Source of the DNA: Aminobacter niigataensis
Lineage (GTDB): Bacteria; Pseudomonadota; Alphaproteobacteria; Rhizobiales; Rhizobiaceae
NCBI RefSeq assembly: GCF_014200015.1
Contig: NZ_JACHOT010000010.1
Coordinates: forward strand, 46,343-110,342
DNA: 64,000 bases
Reading direction: 5' to 3'
Within the stretch, counting starts at the first letter, position 1. Every line of letters starts with the position of its first letter. The position numbers were made by a program, and so were the translations under genes. Under the pieces are notes generated by a model. It worked only from the letters and a program-made list of their open reading frames with translations, was not told where the DNA came from and did no database searches. This document shows, one piece after another, positions 10,469 through 18,107 of this stretch.

Positions 10469-11410
10469 TCACCAAACCCACTCGCCACGCCCCAGCACAG
10501 CCACAGCATCGACGATACGCGTGAAGCTTTCGCGGGCGCGGCCAACGCTGTGGCGGGCGCGGAGATAGCCGTGCACAAGCCCAGCCTCCTCGAACCAGAA
10601 CGCCTTGCCGCCGGCGGCGACGATGCGCTCGCCATAGGCCTCGCCGTCCGACGACAGCGGGTCGCATTCGGCAGTAATGACGACAGTCGGTGGCAGGTTG
10701 GCGAAATCGCCATCGGCCAGCGGCGACAGCGTGATGTCACCGGTGCGGTCTTCCCCGCCGGTGCGGATATCCTGGTAGAAATCGAGGTCGCGCATGGTCA
10801 GCATCGGTGCCTCGGTGTGCCTGACATAGGAACCGCGGCTGCGGTCGCCGCCAAGGCCGGGATAGATCAACAACTGCCCGACCGGATGGCGCTTGTGGCC
10901 GCGCGTCGCATGGCTGATGGCAGCCGCGATGTTGCCGCCGGCGCTGTCGCCAGCGAGCACGATGGGCTGCACGTAGGTAGCGATCGCCCATTCGAAGGCG
11001 GCCATGGCGTCGTCGAATGCCGCCGGATGTCGGCGCTCGGGCGCCAGCCTGTAGTCGACCGACACGACCTCGTAGCCGGTTCGGCCGCAGAGCTCGGCGC
11101 AGACATCGTCATGGCTGTCGAGCCCGCCGAGGATGAAGCCGCCGCCGTGGAAATAAAGCACGACCGCTTCCGCCGCGTTGCCGACCAGGCGATAGATGCG
11201 GACGGGCACGTCGCACCCCGGAGCAGCGATAGCCGTCGTCTCGGCCGACACGCCCTCCGGGTAACCGGCGAAGAACTCCCGGCACATGCGGTCGTAGATC
11301 TCGCGCTGTTGGACGATCGTGTAGTCAACGGTATCGGGCGGATAGTACGATTTCGTCCGCTCGATGAACGCCCAGGTCTCGGCGTCGATGAGCTTTGTAT
11401 AGTCGGTCAT
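10469..11410 (-). CDS. Alpha/beta hydrolase of the hormone-sensitive-lipase (HSL) family
   Basis: The 313-residue protein carries the HSL-family oxyanion motif H-G-G-G-F and nucleophile elbow G-D-S-A-G-G, with D-P-L and H-G-Y near the C-terminus completing the catalytic triad (Asp, His). It would hydrolyse a short-chain ester, lactone or amide in the cytoplasm. I chose ATG 11410 (M-T-D-Y-T-K), because the longer in-frame start at 11515 would translate a palindromic repeat. It is isolated from neighbours by repeat pairs on both sides, so membership in the carnitine cluster is uncertain. Confidence 0.85.
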   Translation of the reverse strand: MTDYTKLIDAETWAFIERTKSYYPPDTVDYTIVQQREIYDRMCREFFAGYPEGVSAETTAIAAPGCDVPVRIYRLVGNAAEAVVLYFHGGGFILGGLDSHDDVCAELCGRTGYEVVSVDYRLAPERRHPAAFDDAMAAFEWAIATYVQPIVLAGDSAGGNIAAAISHATRGHKRHPVGQLLIYPGLGGDRSRGSYVRHTEAPMLTMRDLDFYQDIRTGGEDRTGDITLSPLADGDFANLPPTVVITAECDPLSSDGEAYGERIVAAGGKAFWFEEAGLVHGYLRARHSVGRARESFTRIVDAVAVLGRGEWVW

Positions 11411-11447
11411 TGGAGCAGGCCTTGGGAATTGCCGCGCCCTACGTTGC

Positions 11448-11612
11448 CCCCCTCTGGCCTGCCGGCCATCTCCCCCAAGAGAGGGGAGATCACCTGTCGT
11501 CCCGACTTTCGCCAACCGCCAACGTTACAAGAGGTGGGCCGCCGGCGAAGCGCTTGATCTCTCCCCTCGTGGGGGAGATGGCCGGCAGGCCAGAGGGGGG
11601 CGAGACGGAACG
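11448..11612. repeat. Paired inverted palindromic repeat, family A
   Basis: The arms at about 11448-11497 and 11558-11608 share the GGCCTGCCGGCCATCTCCCC core in opposite orientation. The pair lies between two minus-strand genes, downstream of caiD and upstream of the HSL hydrolase. It is the same family as the pair at 10255-10452. Confidence 0.8.
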
Positions 11613-11630
11613 TAATCACCTCCACGGAGC

Positions 11631-12413
11631 CTACTTCCCCTTCCACACCGGGTCCCGCTTCTCCGCGAACGCCTTGAAGCCCTCAAGATTGTCCTCCGAG
11701 GCGTAGAGCTCGTCCACCGTTGGGAATTGCCGCTTGGTGATGCGGTTCATCGTCTCCTGGAAACCCATCACCTCGGCCGCGCGCGCCACCTCCTTGATGG
11801 CGGCGAAGACCAGCGGCGGGCCGCCGGCGAGCAGCCGGGCGATCTCCCAGACGCGGCCTTCGAGCTTGTCGGCCGGCATTACCTCGTTGACCAGCCCCCA
11901 GCGATGCGCCTCGGCGACATCCATCCAGCGGCCGGTGAGCAGGAGGTCCATCGCCACGTGATAGGGAATGCGCTTGGGCAGCTTGATGGTCGCGGCGTCC
12001 GCCAGCGTGCCGGCCTTGATTTCGGGCAGCGCGAAGCTCGAATGCTCCGAGGCGTAGATCAGGTCGCAGGACAGCGCCAATTCGAAGCCGCCACCCACCG
12101 CCATGCCGTTGACGCAGGCAATGACCGGCTTGTTGAGGTCGCGTAGCTCCTGCAACCCGCCGAATCCGCCGACGCCATAGTCGCCATCGACCGCATCGCC
12201 GCTTGCCGCAGCCTTCAGGTCCCAGCCGGCCGAGAAGAATTTTTCCCCCGCCGTCTTCACTATGGCGATGCGCAGGCCGTCATCGTCGCGGAAGGCCTTG
12301 AACGTCTGCCCGAGCAGCCGGGACGTGGCGAGGTCGATGGCGTTGGCCTTGGGCCGGTCGAGCGTGACCTCGAGGATCACACCCTCCCTGCGGGTCTTGA
12401 TGACGTCGGACAT
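11631..12413 (-). CDS. caiD: Carnitinyl-CoA dehydratase / crotonase-family hydratase
   Basis: The 260-residue crotonase-fold protein follows E. coli CaiD closely along its length: L-D-R-P-K-A-N-A-I-D near the start, E-K-F-F-S-A-G-W-D-L-K-A-A-A, G-G-G-F-E-L-A-L, and the terminal A-E-K-R-D-P-V-W-K-G-K. CaiD interconverts carnitinyl-CoA and crotonobetainyl-CoA. I chose ATG 12413; an upstream in-frame ATG at 12437 would start within a repeat. The neighbours (CoA synthetase, acyl-CoA dehydrogenase, carnitine dehydrogenase) support a carnitine role. Confidence 0.9.
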   Translation of the reverse strand: MSDVIKTRREGVILEVTLDRPKANAIDLATSRLLGQTFKAFRDDDGLRIAIVKTAGEKFFSAGWDLKAAASGDAVDGDYGVGGFGGLQELRDLNKPVIACVNGMAVGGGFELALSCDLIYASEHSSFALPEIKAGTLADAATIKLPKRIPYHVAMDLLLTGRWMDVAEAHRWGLVNEVMPADKLEGRVWEIARLLAGGPPLVFAAIKEVARAAEVMGFQETMNRITKRQFPTVDELYASEDNLEGFKAFAEKRDPVWKGK

Positions 12414-12428
12414 TGCGCTTTCTCCATT

Positions 12429-12541
12429 GCCCCTCACCCTTACCCTCTCCCCGTGGAAAACGGGGAGAGGGGGGCGTCGGCGTCGTGATTTTCCTCCTTC
12501 TCCCCGTCATTACGGGGAGAAGGTCCGGTAGGGGATGAGGG
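12429..12541. repeat. Paired palindromic repeat, family B, supplying the C-terminus of the synthetase
   Basis: The arms at about 12429-12474 and 12496-12541 both contain a CTCCCCG...CGGGGAGA hairpin flanked by CCCCTCA or its complement. The pair lies at the junction of caiD and the upstream CoA synthetase. Most of it is read as the last ~34 codons of the synthetase (Ser/Pro/Gly/Glu-rich tail), beyond the end of the conserved ATP-grasp domain. Confidence 0.75.
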
Positions 12542-14761
12542 GCTGTTTAAGGCCAACACCAGCAGCGCATCGGCGATCCAGGCACCCTGCCCTTCGCCAC
12601 AGACGATCAGCGGATTGATGTCGAGTTCCTCGATACGGTCGGCATGATCGGACACAAAACCGGCAATGGCCATTATTGCATCCACGGCCGCACCGACGTC
12701 CGCCCTGGCACGGCCACGATAGCCGTCGAGCAGCGGGTACATCTTCAACCCCTTCAGCGCAGCCTCGACCTCGCCGCGCGAGGCAGGGAGCAGCAGCGTG
12801 GCGCTGTCCTTGATGAGTTCGACCAGCACGCCGCCGGTGCCGATGGTCATGACAGGGCCGAACAGCGGATCGCGGGTGACGCCGACGATCAACTCGGCCA
12901 CGCCGCCTGAGACCATCTTCTCGACATAGAGGCCGGTGCCGAGCGGCAAAAGGGCTGAAGCAGCCGCGCCGACCTCCTCGGCATTCTTCAAACTTAACCT
13001 GACGGCACCGAGTTCGCTCTTGTGGGCAACGCCCAGAGCCTTGAGCGCGACGGAATAGCCCAGCGCTTCCGCCGCCGCGATGGCCTCGGCGACGCTCGCC
13101 GCACGACGGCCGGCTGGCGCGGCAAGGCCAGCGTCGCGCAGCAAGGACTTGGCAGCGGCTTCGTCGAGCTGGGTATCCTCCCCCCTCGAGGGGGAGGTGC
13201 CCGCGAAGCGGGCGGAGGGGGTAACCTCAGAAGGCACCGCCGACGCATCGTGCACGACCCCATCCCGATCGGCTCCGCCGATCGACCCTCCCCTCAAGGG
13301 GGAGGGATCGCGCCGCCACGCCTCGCCAATCGTCGCTGCAGCCTCCGCCGCGTCCATCGCCTCGGCAATCCCCTGCAACGGCACGATGCCGCGCGAAAAC
13401 AGGTCTGCGGCGTGGTCCTCGGTCAGGTTCTCCGACATCGACGCCACCACGGCACCTCGCGCGCCATTGGTCTTCAGCGCTACCTCGAAGGCCCGCACGG
13501 TCGGCCACCAGTCGGCGTCCGAGCAGCGGTCGTTGCGCGGGAAGTCGAGCACCAGCATGTTGAGGTCGAAACCGCCTGACGCCATCGCCGTGAAGGTGGC
13601 CGTCATCGCCGGTTCGTCGTTCCAAATGAAGGTGTGGTAGTCGAGCGGATTGGCGACCGCCACGAAGGCGCCGAGCGTCGATTTTATCCTCGTATAGTGC
13701 TCAGGCGTGAGCGCCGGGAAACGCAGCCGCCGGCCCTCGGCGCTGTCGGCCATGACCGACGCCTCGCCGCCCGAACAGCTCATCGAAGACAGCGTGAAGC
13801 CGGGCAGCGGGCCGACCGCGTGCAGCAGCTTCAGCGTTTCGAGCAACGACGGGATGGTGTCGACGCGAGCGATGCCCAGCCGCTTGAGGAAGGCATCCGA
13901 AGCGGCGTCCGACCCGGCGAGCGACGCCGTGTGCGAGATCGTCGCCTTGCGCGCCTGTTCGGAGCGGCCGACCTTCATGGCGACGATCGGCTTGCCCAGT
14001 TCGCGCGCCCGCGCCGCCAGCCGCTCGAAACCGTCTACGGTGTCGAAGCCTTCGATGTGCAGGCCAAGGCACGACACGCGCTCATCCTCGATCAGGCCCA
14101 GCGCCATTTGGGAAAGGCCGATCTGCGCCTGGTTGCCGGCGGTCATCAGGAAGGCGACCGGCAGGCCGCGCTTCTGCATGGTCAGGTTGCAGGCGATGTT
14201 GGAGGACTGCGTGATGATGGCAACGCCGCGAGTGCCCGGCGCCAGCCTCTGGCCGCCGTGCTGGTCGGGCCACAGAAGCGCTCCGTCGGCATAATTGATA
14301 AGGCCGTAGCAGTTGGGGCCGATGACCGGCATCTGGCCCGCAACTGTGACGAGTTCTCCCTGCAGCCGTTCGCCGTCGGCATCGTCGCTGCCAGCTTCGA
14401 GGAAGCCGGAGGCAAAGCAGATCGCCCCGCCGGCGCCGCGCTCGGCAAGTTGAGCAATCACCTCGATAGTCAGGAAGCGGTTGACGCCGACGAAGGCTGC
14501 GTCTGGGGCTGCGGGCAGCTCTGCGACCGAACGGAAAGTCCTGATGCCCTCGACCTTGTCCTTGGTCGGGTGCACCGGCCAGATGTCGCCGGCAAAGCCC
14601 ATCTTCAGGCACTGCTTGACCACGGCCGCGGCCTGCGAGCCGCCGAACACCGCAATCGACCTAGGCCGCAGCAGGCGTTCGAGGCGCCCTTTACCCTCCC
14701 CCTTGTGGAGAGGGTCGACGCGCAGCGTCGAGGTGGGGGTGTCAGAAGTCGAGCAAGACAT
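12440..14761 (-). CDS. NDP-forming acyl-CoA synthetase (acetate-CoA ligase family) with repeat-derived segments
   Basis: The 773-residue protein has the ADP/GDP-forming acyl-CoA synthetase layout: CoA-binding domain (R-P-R-S-I-A-V-F-G-G-S near residue 30), ligase-CoA domain, and a C-terminal ATP-grasp domain from about residue 530 (V-A-L-K-A-L-G-V-A-H-K-S-E-L). The phosphohistidine region reads K-A-T-I-S-H-T-A-S-L-A-G-S-D. Three stretches look like read-through palindromic repeats: residues ~1-24, ~484-529 in the interdomain linker, and the last ~34. Both possible ATG starts (14761 and 14803) lie in the N-terminal repeat. In this cluster it could activate carnitine or crotonobetaine, or run backwards on betainyl-CoA to make ATP. 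Confidence 0.85.
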   Translation of the reverse strand: MSCSTSDTPTSTLRVDPLHKGEGKGRLERLLRPRSIAVFGGSQAAAVVKQCLKMGFAGDIWPVHPTKDKVEGIRTFRSVAELPAAPDAAFVGVNRFLTIEVIAQLAERGAGGAICFASGFLEAGSDDADGERLQGELVTVAGQMPVIGPNCYGLINYADGALLWPDQHGGQRLAPGTRGVAIITQSSNIACNLTMQKRGLPVAFLMTAGNQAQIGLSQMALGLIEDERVSCLGLHIEGFDTVDGFERLAARARELGKPIVAMKVGRSEQARKATISHTASLAGSDAASDAFLKRLGIARVDTIPSLLETLKLLHAVGPLPGFTLSSMSCSGGEASVMADSAEGRRLRFPALTPEHYTRIKSTLGAFVAVANPLDYHTFIWNDEPAMTATFTAMASGGFDLNMLVLDFPRNDRCSDADWWPTVRAFEVALKTNGARGAVVASMSENLTEDHAADLFSRGIVPLQGIAEAMDAAEAAATIGEAWRRDPSPLRGGSIGGADRDGVVHDASAVPSEVTPSARFAGTSPSRGEDTQLDEAAAKSLLRDAGLAAPAGRRAASVAEAIAAAEALGYSVALKALGVAHKSELGAVRLSLKNAEEVGAAASALLPLGTGLYVEKMVSGGVAELIVGVTRDPLFGPVMTIGTGGVLVELIKDSATLLLPASRGEVEAALKGLKMYPLLDGYRGRARADVGAAVDAIMAIAGFVSDHADRIEELDINPLIVCGEGQGAWIADALLVLALNSPSSPTGPSPRNDGEKEENHDADAPLSPFSTGRG
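13176..13306. repeat. Palindromic repeat element inserted in frame inside the CoA-synthetase gene
   Basis: This is an element of about 131 bases: hairpin CCTCCCCC/GGGGGAGG at the left end, a GCCCGC/GCGGGC hairpin, a CGATCGGC/GCCGATCG hairpin, and CCCTCCCC/GGGGGAGGG at the right end. It lies wholly within the coding sequence of the NDP-forming synthetase and is translated as a Pro/Ser/Gly-rich linker. The terminal hairpins are related to the pairs at 14691-14813 and 19127-19262. Confidence 0.75.
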
Positions 14762-14813
14762 TGTTTCACCCCCACCCGGCCCTGCGGGCCACCCTCCCCA
14801 CAAGGGGGAGGGT
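14691..14813. repeat. Paired palindromic repeat, family C, supplying the N-terminus of the synthetase
   Basis: Inverted arms at about 14691-14741 and 14766-14813 carry CCCTCCCC...GGGGGAGGG and CACCCCCACC. They fill the space between the acyl-CoA dehydrogenase and synthetase genes. The synthetase start codon at 14761 sits between the two arms, so its first ~24 codons are repeat sequence. Confidence 0.75.
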
Positions 14814-14833
14814 CGAACAAGAAACCAGATCGC

Positions 14834-15997
14834 TCATCCGCCCACCGCCCTGAGCAGCGCGCGCGAAATGATGTGGCGCTGGATTTCCGACGTGCCTTCC
14901 CAGATGCGTTCGACGCGCGCGTCGCGCCAGATGCGCTCCAGCGGCAGGTCGTCCATCAGGCCCATGCCGCCATGGATCTGGATCGCCTCGTCGGCGACGA
15001 AGGCGAGCATTTCCGTGGCCTTGAGTTTGGCCATCGCCATGTCCTGGTCGGTGACCGTGCCCTGGTCGTATTTCCAGCCGGCCTCCATCACCATCAGCTC
15101 GGCTGCCTTGAGCTCGGTCGCCATGTCGGCCAGCTTGAACGACACGCCCTGGAACTTGCCGATCTGCTGGCCGAATTGCTCGCGCTGGGCGGCGTATTCG
15201 ACGGCATGGTTGAGCGCGCGCTCGGCGCGGCCGAGGCAGGTGGCACCCACCTGAAGGCGCGTCGCACCCAGCCAGCTGTTGGCGACTTCGAAACCCTTGT
15301 GCACCTCGCCGAGCACTTGAGCTGCCGGCAGGCGACAATCGTCGAACTCCAGCACCGAATTGGTGTAGCCGCGATGCGAGACGTTGCGGTAGCCGTCGCG
15401 TACGGTGAACCCAGGCGTGCCCTTGTCGACGAAAAACGCAGTGATCTTCTTGCGCTTGCCGCGCGGCGACTCCTCTTCGCCGGAGGCCATGAAGACGATG
15501 GCGAAGTCGGCGATGTCGGCATGGGAGATGAAGTGCTTGGTGCCGTTCAGCACCCAGTCGCTGCCGTCCTGGACAGCACTGGCCTTCATGCCGCGCAGGT
15601 CGGAACCGGCGCCAGGCTCGGTCATCGCCAAACAGTCCGATTTCTCGCCGCGAATGCAGGGGAAGAGATACTTCTCGCGCTGCTCCGCCGTGCCGGCGAG
15701 CAGGATGTTGGACGGGCGCGCCACGCAGGTCCAGTGCAGCGCGTAGTTGGCGCGGCCGAGCTCCTTTTCGTAGAGCAGCCAGGTCAGCGTATCGAGCCCG
15801 GCACCGCCGACATCAGCCGGCATGTTGGCGGCATAGAGCCCGGCGGCAATCGCCTTTGCCTTGATCTCCTCGACCAGCTCGCGCCGGAGATGGCCGGTGC
15901 GCTCGACCTCGCCCTCGTGCGGATAGAGCTCGTTCTCGACGAACGCGCGGGTGGTGTCGACGATGAGCTGCTGTTCCTCGGACAGACCGAAATGCAT
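14834..15997 (-). CDS. Acyl-CoA dehydrogenase, possibly CaiA-like
   Basis: The 387-residue FAD-dependent acyl-CoA dehydrogenase shows C-L-A-M-T-E-P-G-A-G-S-D, the FAD-binding segment R-E-Q-F-G-Q-Q-I-G-K-F-Q-G, and the C-terminal I-H-G-G-M-G-L and W-E-G-T-S-E-I-Q-R-H. It would oxidise (or, as with CaiA, reduce) an alpha,beta bond of an acyl-CoA. Next to CaiD and carnitine dehydrogenase a role on gamma-butyrobetainyl- or crotonobetainyl-CoA is plausible. Sequence alone cannot separate this from a general acyl-CoA dehydrogenase. The carnitine dehydrogenase stop is 4 bases upstream. Confidence 0.85.
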   Translation of the reverse strand: MHFGLSEEQQLIVDTTRAFVENELYPHEGEVERTGHLRRELVEEIKAKAIAAGLYAANMPADVGGAGLDTLTWLLYEKELGRANYALHWTCVARPSNILLAGTAEQREKYLFPCIRGEKSDCLAMTEPGAGSDLRGMKASAVQDGSDWVLNGTKHFISHADIADFAIVFMASGEEESPRGKRKKITAFFVDKGTPGFTVRDGYRNVSHRGYTNSVLEFDDCRLPAAQVLGEVHKGFEVANSWLGATRLQVGATCLGRAERALNHAVEYAAQREQFGQQIGKFQGVSFKLADMATELKAAELMVMEAGWKYDQGTVTDQDMAMAKLKATEMLAFVADEAIQIHGGMGLMDDLPLERIWRDARVERIWEGTSEIQRHIISRALLRAVGG

Positions 15998-16001
15998 CGT
16001 C

Positions 16002-17081
16002 TCAGCCCTTCTTCTTGGCAGCTGCCTTCTTCACCGGCTTGCTCGCCTTGGCCTTTTCGGCAGCCTTGGAGACCTTGGGCTTGGCCTGGGCGGCGAGCTG
16101 CTTGGTGTAGTCCTTGTAGAGCGCGCCGGCGCCCCAGCCCTTGCCCTTGTTCTGCTTGGACAGCGCATCCATGATCGCGACGAGATTGTCGTCGCGGATC
16201 TTTTCCAGCTCGCGGATCGACCATTTGTCGGACTGCTCGTCGGACTGGGTGGCGATCAGGTCGACCAGCTCGTCGTTGAACTCCGGCACGTCCATCAGCT
16301 TGGTCCACGGCCATTTCAGGCACGGCCCGAACTGCGCCATGAAGTGGCGCATGCCGGCCTCGCCACCGGCGACCCGATAGACCTGGAACATACCCATCTG
16401 GGCCCAGCGCAGGCCGAAGCCATAGCGCATGATGTCGTCCAGTTCCTCCACCGAGCAGATGCCGTCCTTGATCAGCCACAGCGCCTCGCGCCAGGCCGCT
16501 TCCAGCAGGCGGTCGCCGACGAAGGCCTCGATCTCCTTGCGGATGACGACAGGCTTCATGCCGATGGAAGAATAGATCTCCTTGGCGACCTCGATCGCCT
16601 CGGGGAAGGTCTGTGCGCCGCCGACGATCTCGACGATGGGCAGGAGATAGACCGGGTTGAACGGATGGCCGACCACCAGCCGCTCCGGATGCTTCTTCAT
16701 CGCCACCTGCATGTCCGATGGCTTGATGCCGGAGGTCGACGAACCGATGATCGCATTGGCCGGCGCATGCATGTCGATCTCGGCCAGCACCTTGTGCTTG
16801 AGGTCGAGCCGCTCCGGCACGCTTTCCTGGATGAAGTCGGCGTCCGCCACCGCTTCCGCAATGGTCTTGGCGTAGGTCAGCTTGCCTTCCTTGGGCAGGC
16901 CGCCTGGCAGCATCTGCTTGTAGGCACGGCGCGCGCCCTTCATCACCTCGCCGACCTTGCGTGAGGCCTCCGGGTCGGGGTCGAAGATCGACACGTCGAT
17001 GCCATTGAGCAGCAGCCGCGCCACCCAGCCGGCGCCGATAACCCCGCCGCCAATGGCGGCTGCTTTCGAGATTGTGCTCAT
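16002..17081 (-). CDS. lcdH: L-carnitine 3-dehydrogenase with Lys/Ala-rich C-terminal tail
   Basis: The 359-residue NAD-dependent dehydrogenase is of the 3-hydroxyacyl-CoA dehydrogenase fold. It has the Rossmann motif G-G-G-V-I-G-A-G-W at the N-terminus, and the carnitine-dehydrogenase blocks D-F-I-Q-E-S-V-P-E-R-L-D-L-K, S-S-T-S-G and G-H-P-F-N-P-V-Y-L-L-P. It oxidises L-carnitine to 3-dehydrocarnitine. Some rhizobial homologues carry a fused C-terminal thioesterase; here there is none. Instead the last ~30 residues are a Lys/Ala/Pro-rich tail (K-P-K-V-S-K-A-A-E-K and onward). It is placed just downstream of the dehydrocarnitine-cleaving enzyme. Confidence 0.9.
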   Translation of the reverse strand: MSTISKAAAIGGGVIGAGWVARLLLNGIDVSIFDPDPEASRKVGEVMKGARRAYKQMLPGGLPKEGKLTYAKTIAEAVADADFIQESVPERLDLKHKVLAEIDMHAPANAIIGSSTSGIKPSDMQVAMKKHPERLVVGHPFNPVYLLPIVEIVGGAQTFPEAIEVAKEIYSSIGMKPVVIRKEIEAFVGDRLLEAAWREALWLIKDGICSVEELDDIMRYGFGLRWAQMGMFQVYRVAGGEAGMRHFMAQFGPCLKWPWTKLMDVPEFNDELVDLIATQSDEQSDKWSIRELEKIRDDNLVAIMDALSKQNKGKGWGAGALYKDYTKQLAAQAKPKVSKAAEKAKASKPVKKAAAKKKG

Positions 17082-17113
17082 GAAAATGCCCCTCCCGGCA
17101 GATTTGTCAGCGA

Positions 17114-18031
17114 TCAGGCCGCCAGCGGCGCGCGCTTGACGAGGTTCAGTTTCTTGCGCACCTCTTCCGGCCCGATAACTCGCGCGCCCAAGGTCTCGAC
17201 GACGGTGACCGCCTTCTCGACCAGCTGCGCGTTGGTGGCGAGAACGCCCTTGTCGAGCCAGAGATTGTCCTCGAGGCCGACGCGCACATTGCCGCCGGCC
17301 AGCACAGCCGCCGCCGCATAGGCCATCTGGTTGCGGCCGAGCGAGAAGGCCGAGAAGGTCCAGCTCTTCGGCACGTTGTTGACCATCGCCATGAAGGTGT
17401 TGAGGTCGTCAGGCGCGCCCCACGGCACGCCCATGCACAGTTGCACCAGCGCGTCGGGCGCAAGCACGCCCTCCTCGACCAGTTGCTTGGCGAACCAGAG
17501 GTGGCCGGTGTCGAATGCCTCGATCTCGGGCTTCACGCCCATCGCCGTCATCATGCCGCCCATGGCGCGCAGCATGCCCGGCGTGTTGGTCATGACATAG
17601 TCGGCCTCGGCGAAGTTCATCGTGCCGCAGTCGAGCGTGCAGATCTCCGGCAGGCACTGGCGCACATGCTCGACGCGGTTGGTGGCGCCGCCCATGTCGG
17701 TGCCGGCTTCCTTCAGCGGCAACGGGCTTTCGACGCCGCCGAACACCATGTCGCCGCCCATGCCGGCGGTCAGGTTCAGCACCACGTCGACATTGGCCTC
17801 GCGAATGCGCTCGGTCACCTCGCGGTAGAGATGGATGTCGCGACGCGGCTTGCCGGTGTCGGGATCGCGGACGTGGCAGTGGACGATCGCCGCTCCCGCC
17901 TTGGCCGCCTCGATGGCCGAGTCGGCGATCTGCTTGGGCGAACGCGGCACCAGGTGGCTGCGATCCTGCGTGCCGCCGGACCCGGTCACGGCACAGGTAA
18001 TGAAAACCTCGCGGTTCATCTCGAGCGGCAT
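17114..18031 (-). CDS. BKACE-family 3-dehydrocarnitine cleavage enzyme
   Basis: The 305-residue protein belongs to the beta-keto acid cleavage enzymes (DUF849). It has the zinc-binding H-C-H-V-R-D-P-D-T-G near residue 52, N-L-T-A-G-M-G-G-D, and the C-terminal G-G-N-V-R-V-G-L-E-D-N. With acetyl-CoA such an enzyme splits 3-dehydrocarnitine into acetoacetate and betainyl-CoA. Substrate assignment rests on the neighbouring carnitine dehydrogenase and CdhR-like regulator. It is the first gene of the minus-strand operon, divergent from the regulator across a 76-base gap. Confidence 0.87.
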   Translation of the reverse strand: MPLEMNREVFITCAVTGSGGTQDRSHLVPRSPKQIADSAIEAAKAGAAIVHCHVRDPDTGKPRRDIHLYREVTERIREANVDVVLNLTAGMGGDMVFGGVESPLPLKEAGTDMGGATNRVEHVRQCLPEICTLDCGTMNFAEADYVMTNTPGMLRAMGGMMTAMGVKPEIEAFDTGHLWFAKQLVEEGVLAPDALVQLCMGVPWGAPDDLNTFMAMVNNVPKSWTFSAFSLGRNQMAYAAAAVLAGGNVRVGLEDNLWLDKGVLATNAQLVEKAVTVVETLGARVIGPEEVRKKLNLVKRAPLAA

Positions 18032-18107
18032 CGCATTCCTCCCTTACGAAACTTGACGGATCATCGCGCCGCTTGCGTGAACTTGTTTTGCGTTTTACGA
18101 AATTCAA

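Noticed and set aside
13634..16174. An 846-codon plus-strand open frame across the synthetase and acyl-CoA dehydrogenase genes.
   Set aside because: It runs antisense through two well-recognised genes and a repeat pair, with Arg/Gly/Ala-rich composition and no domain.
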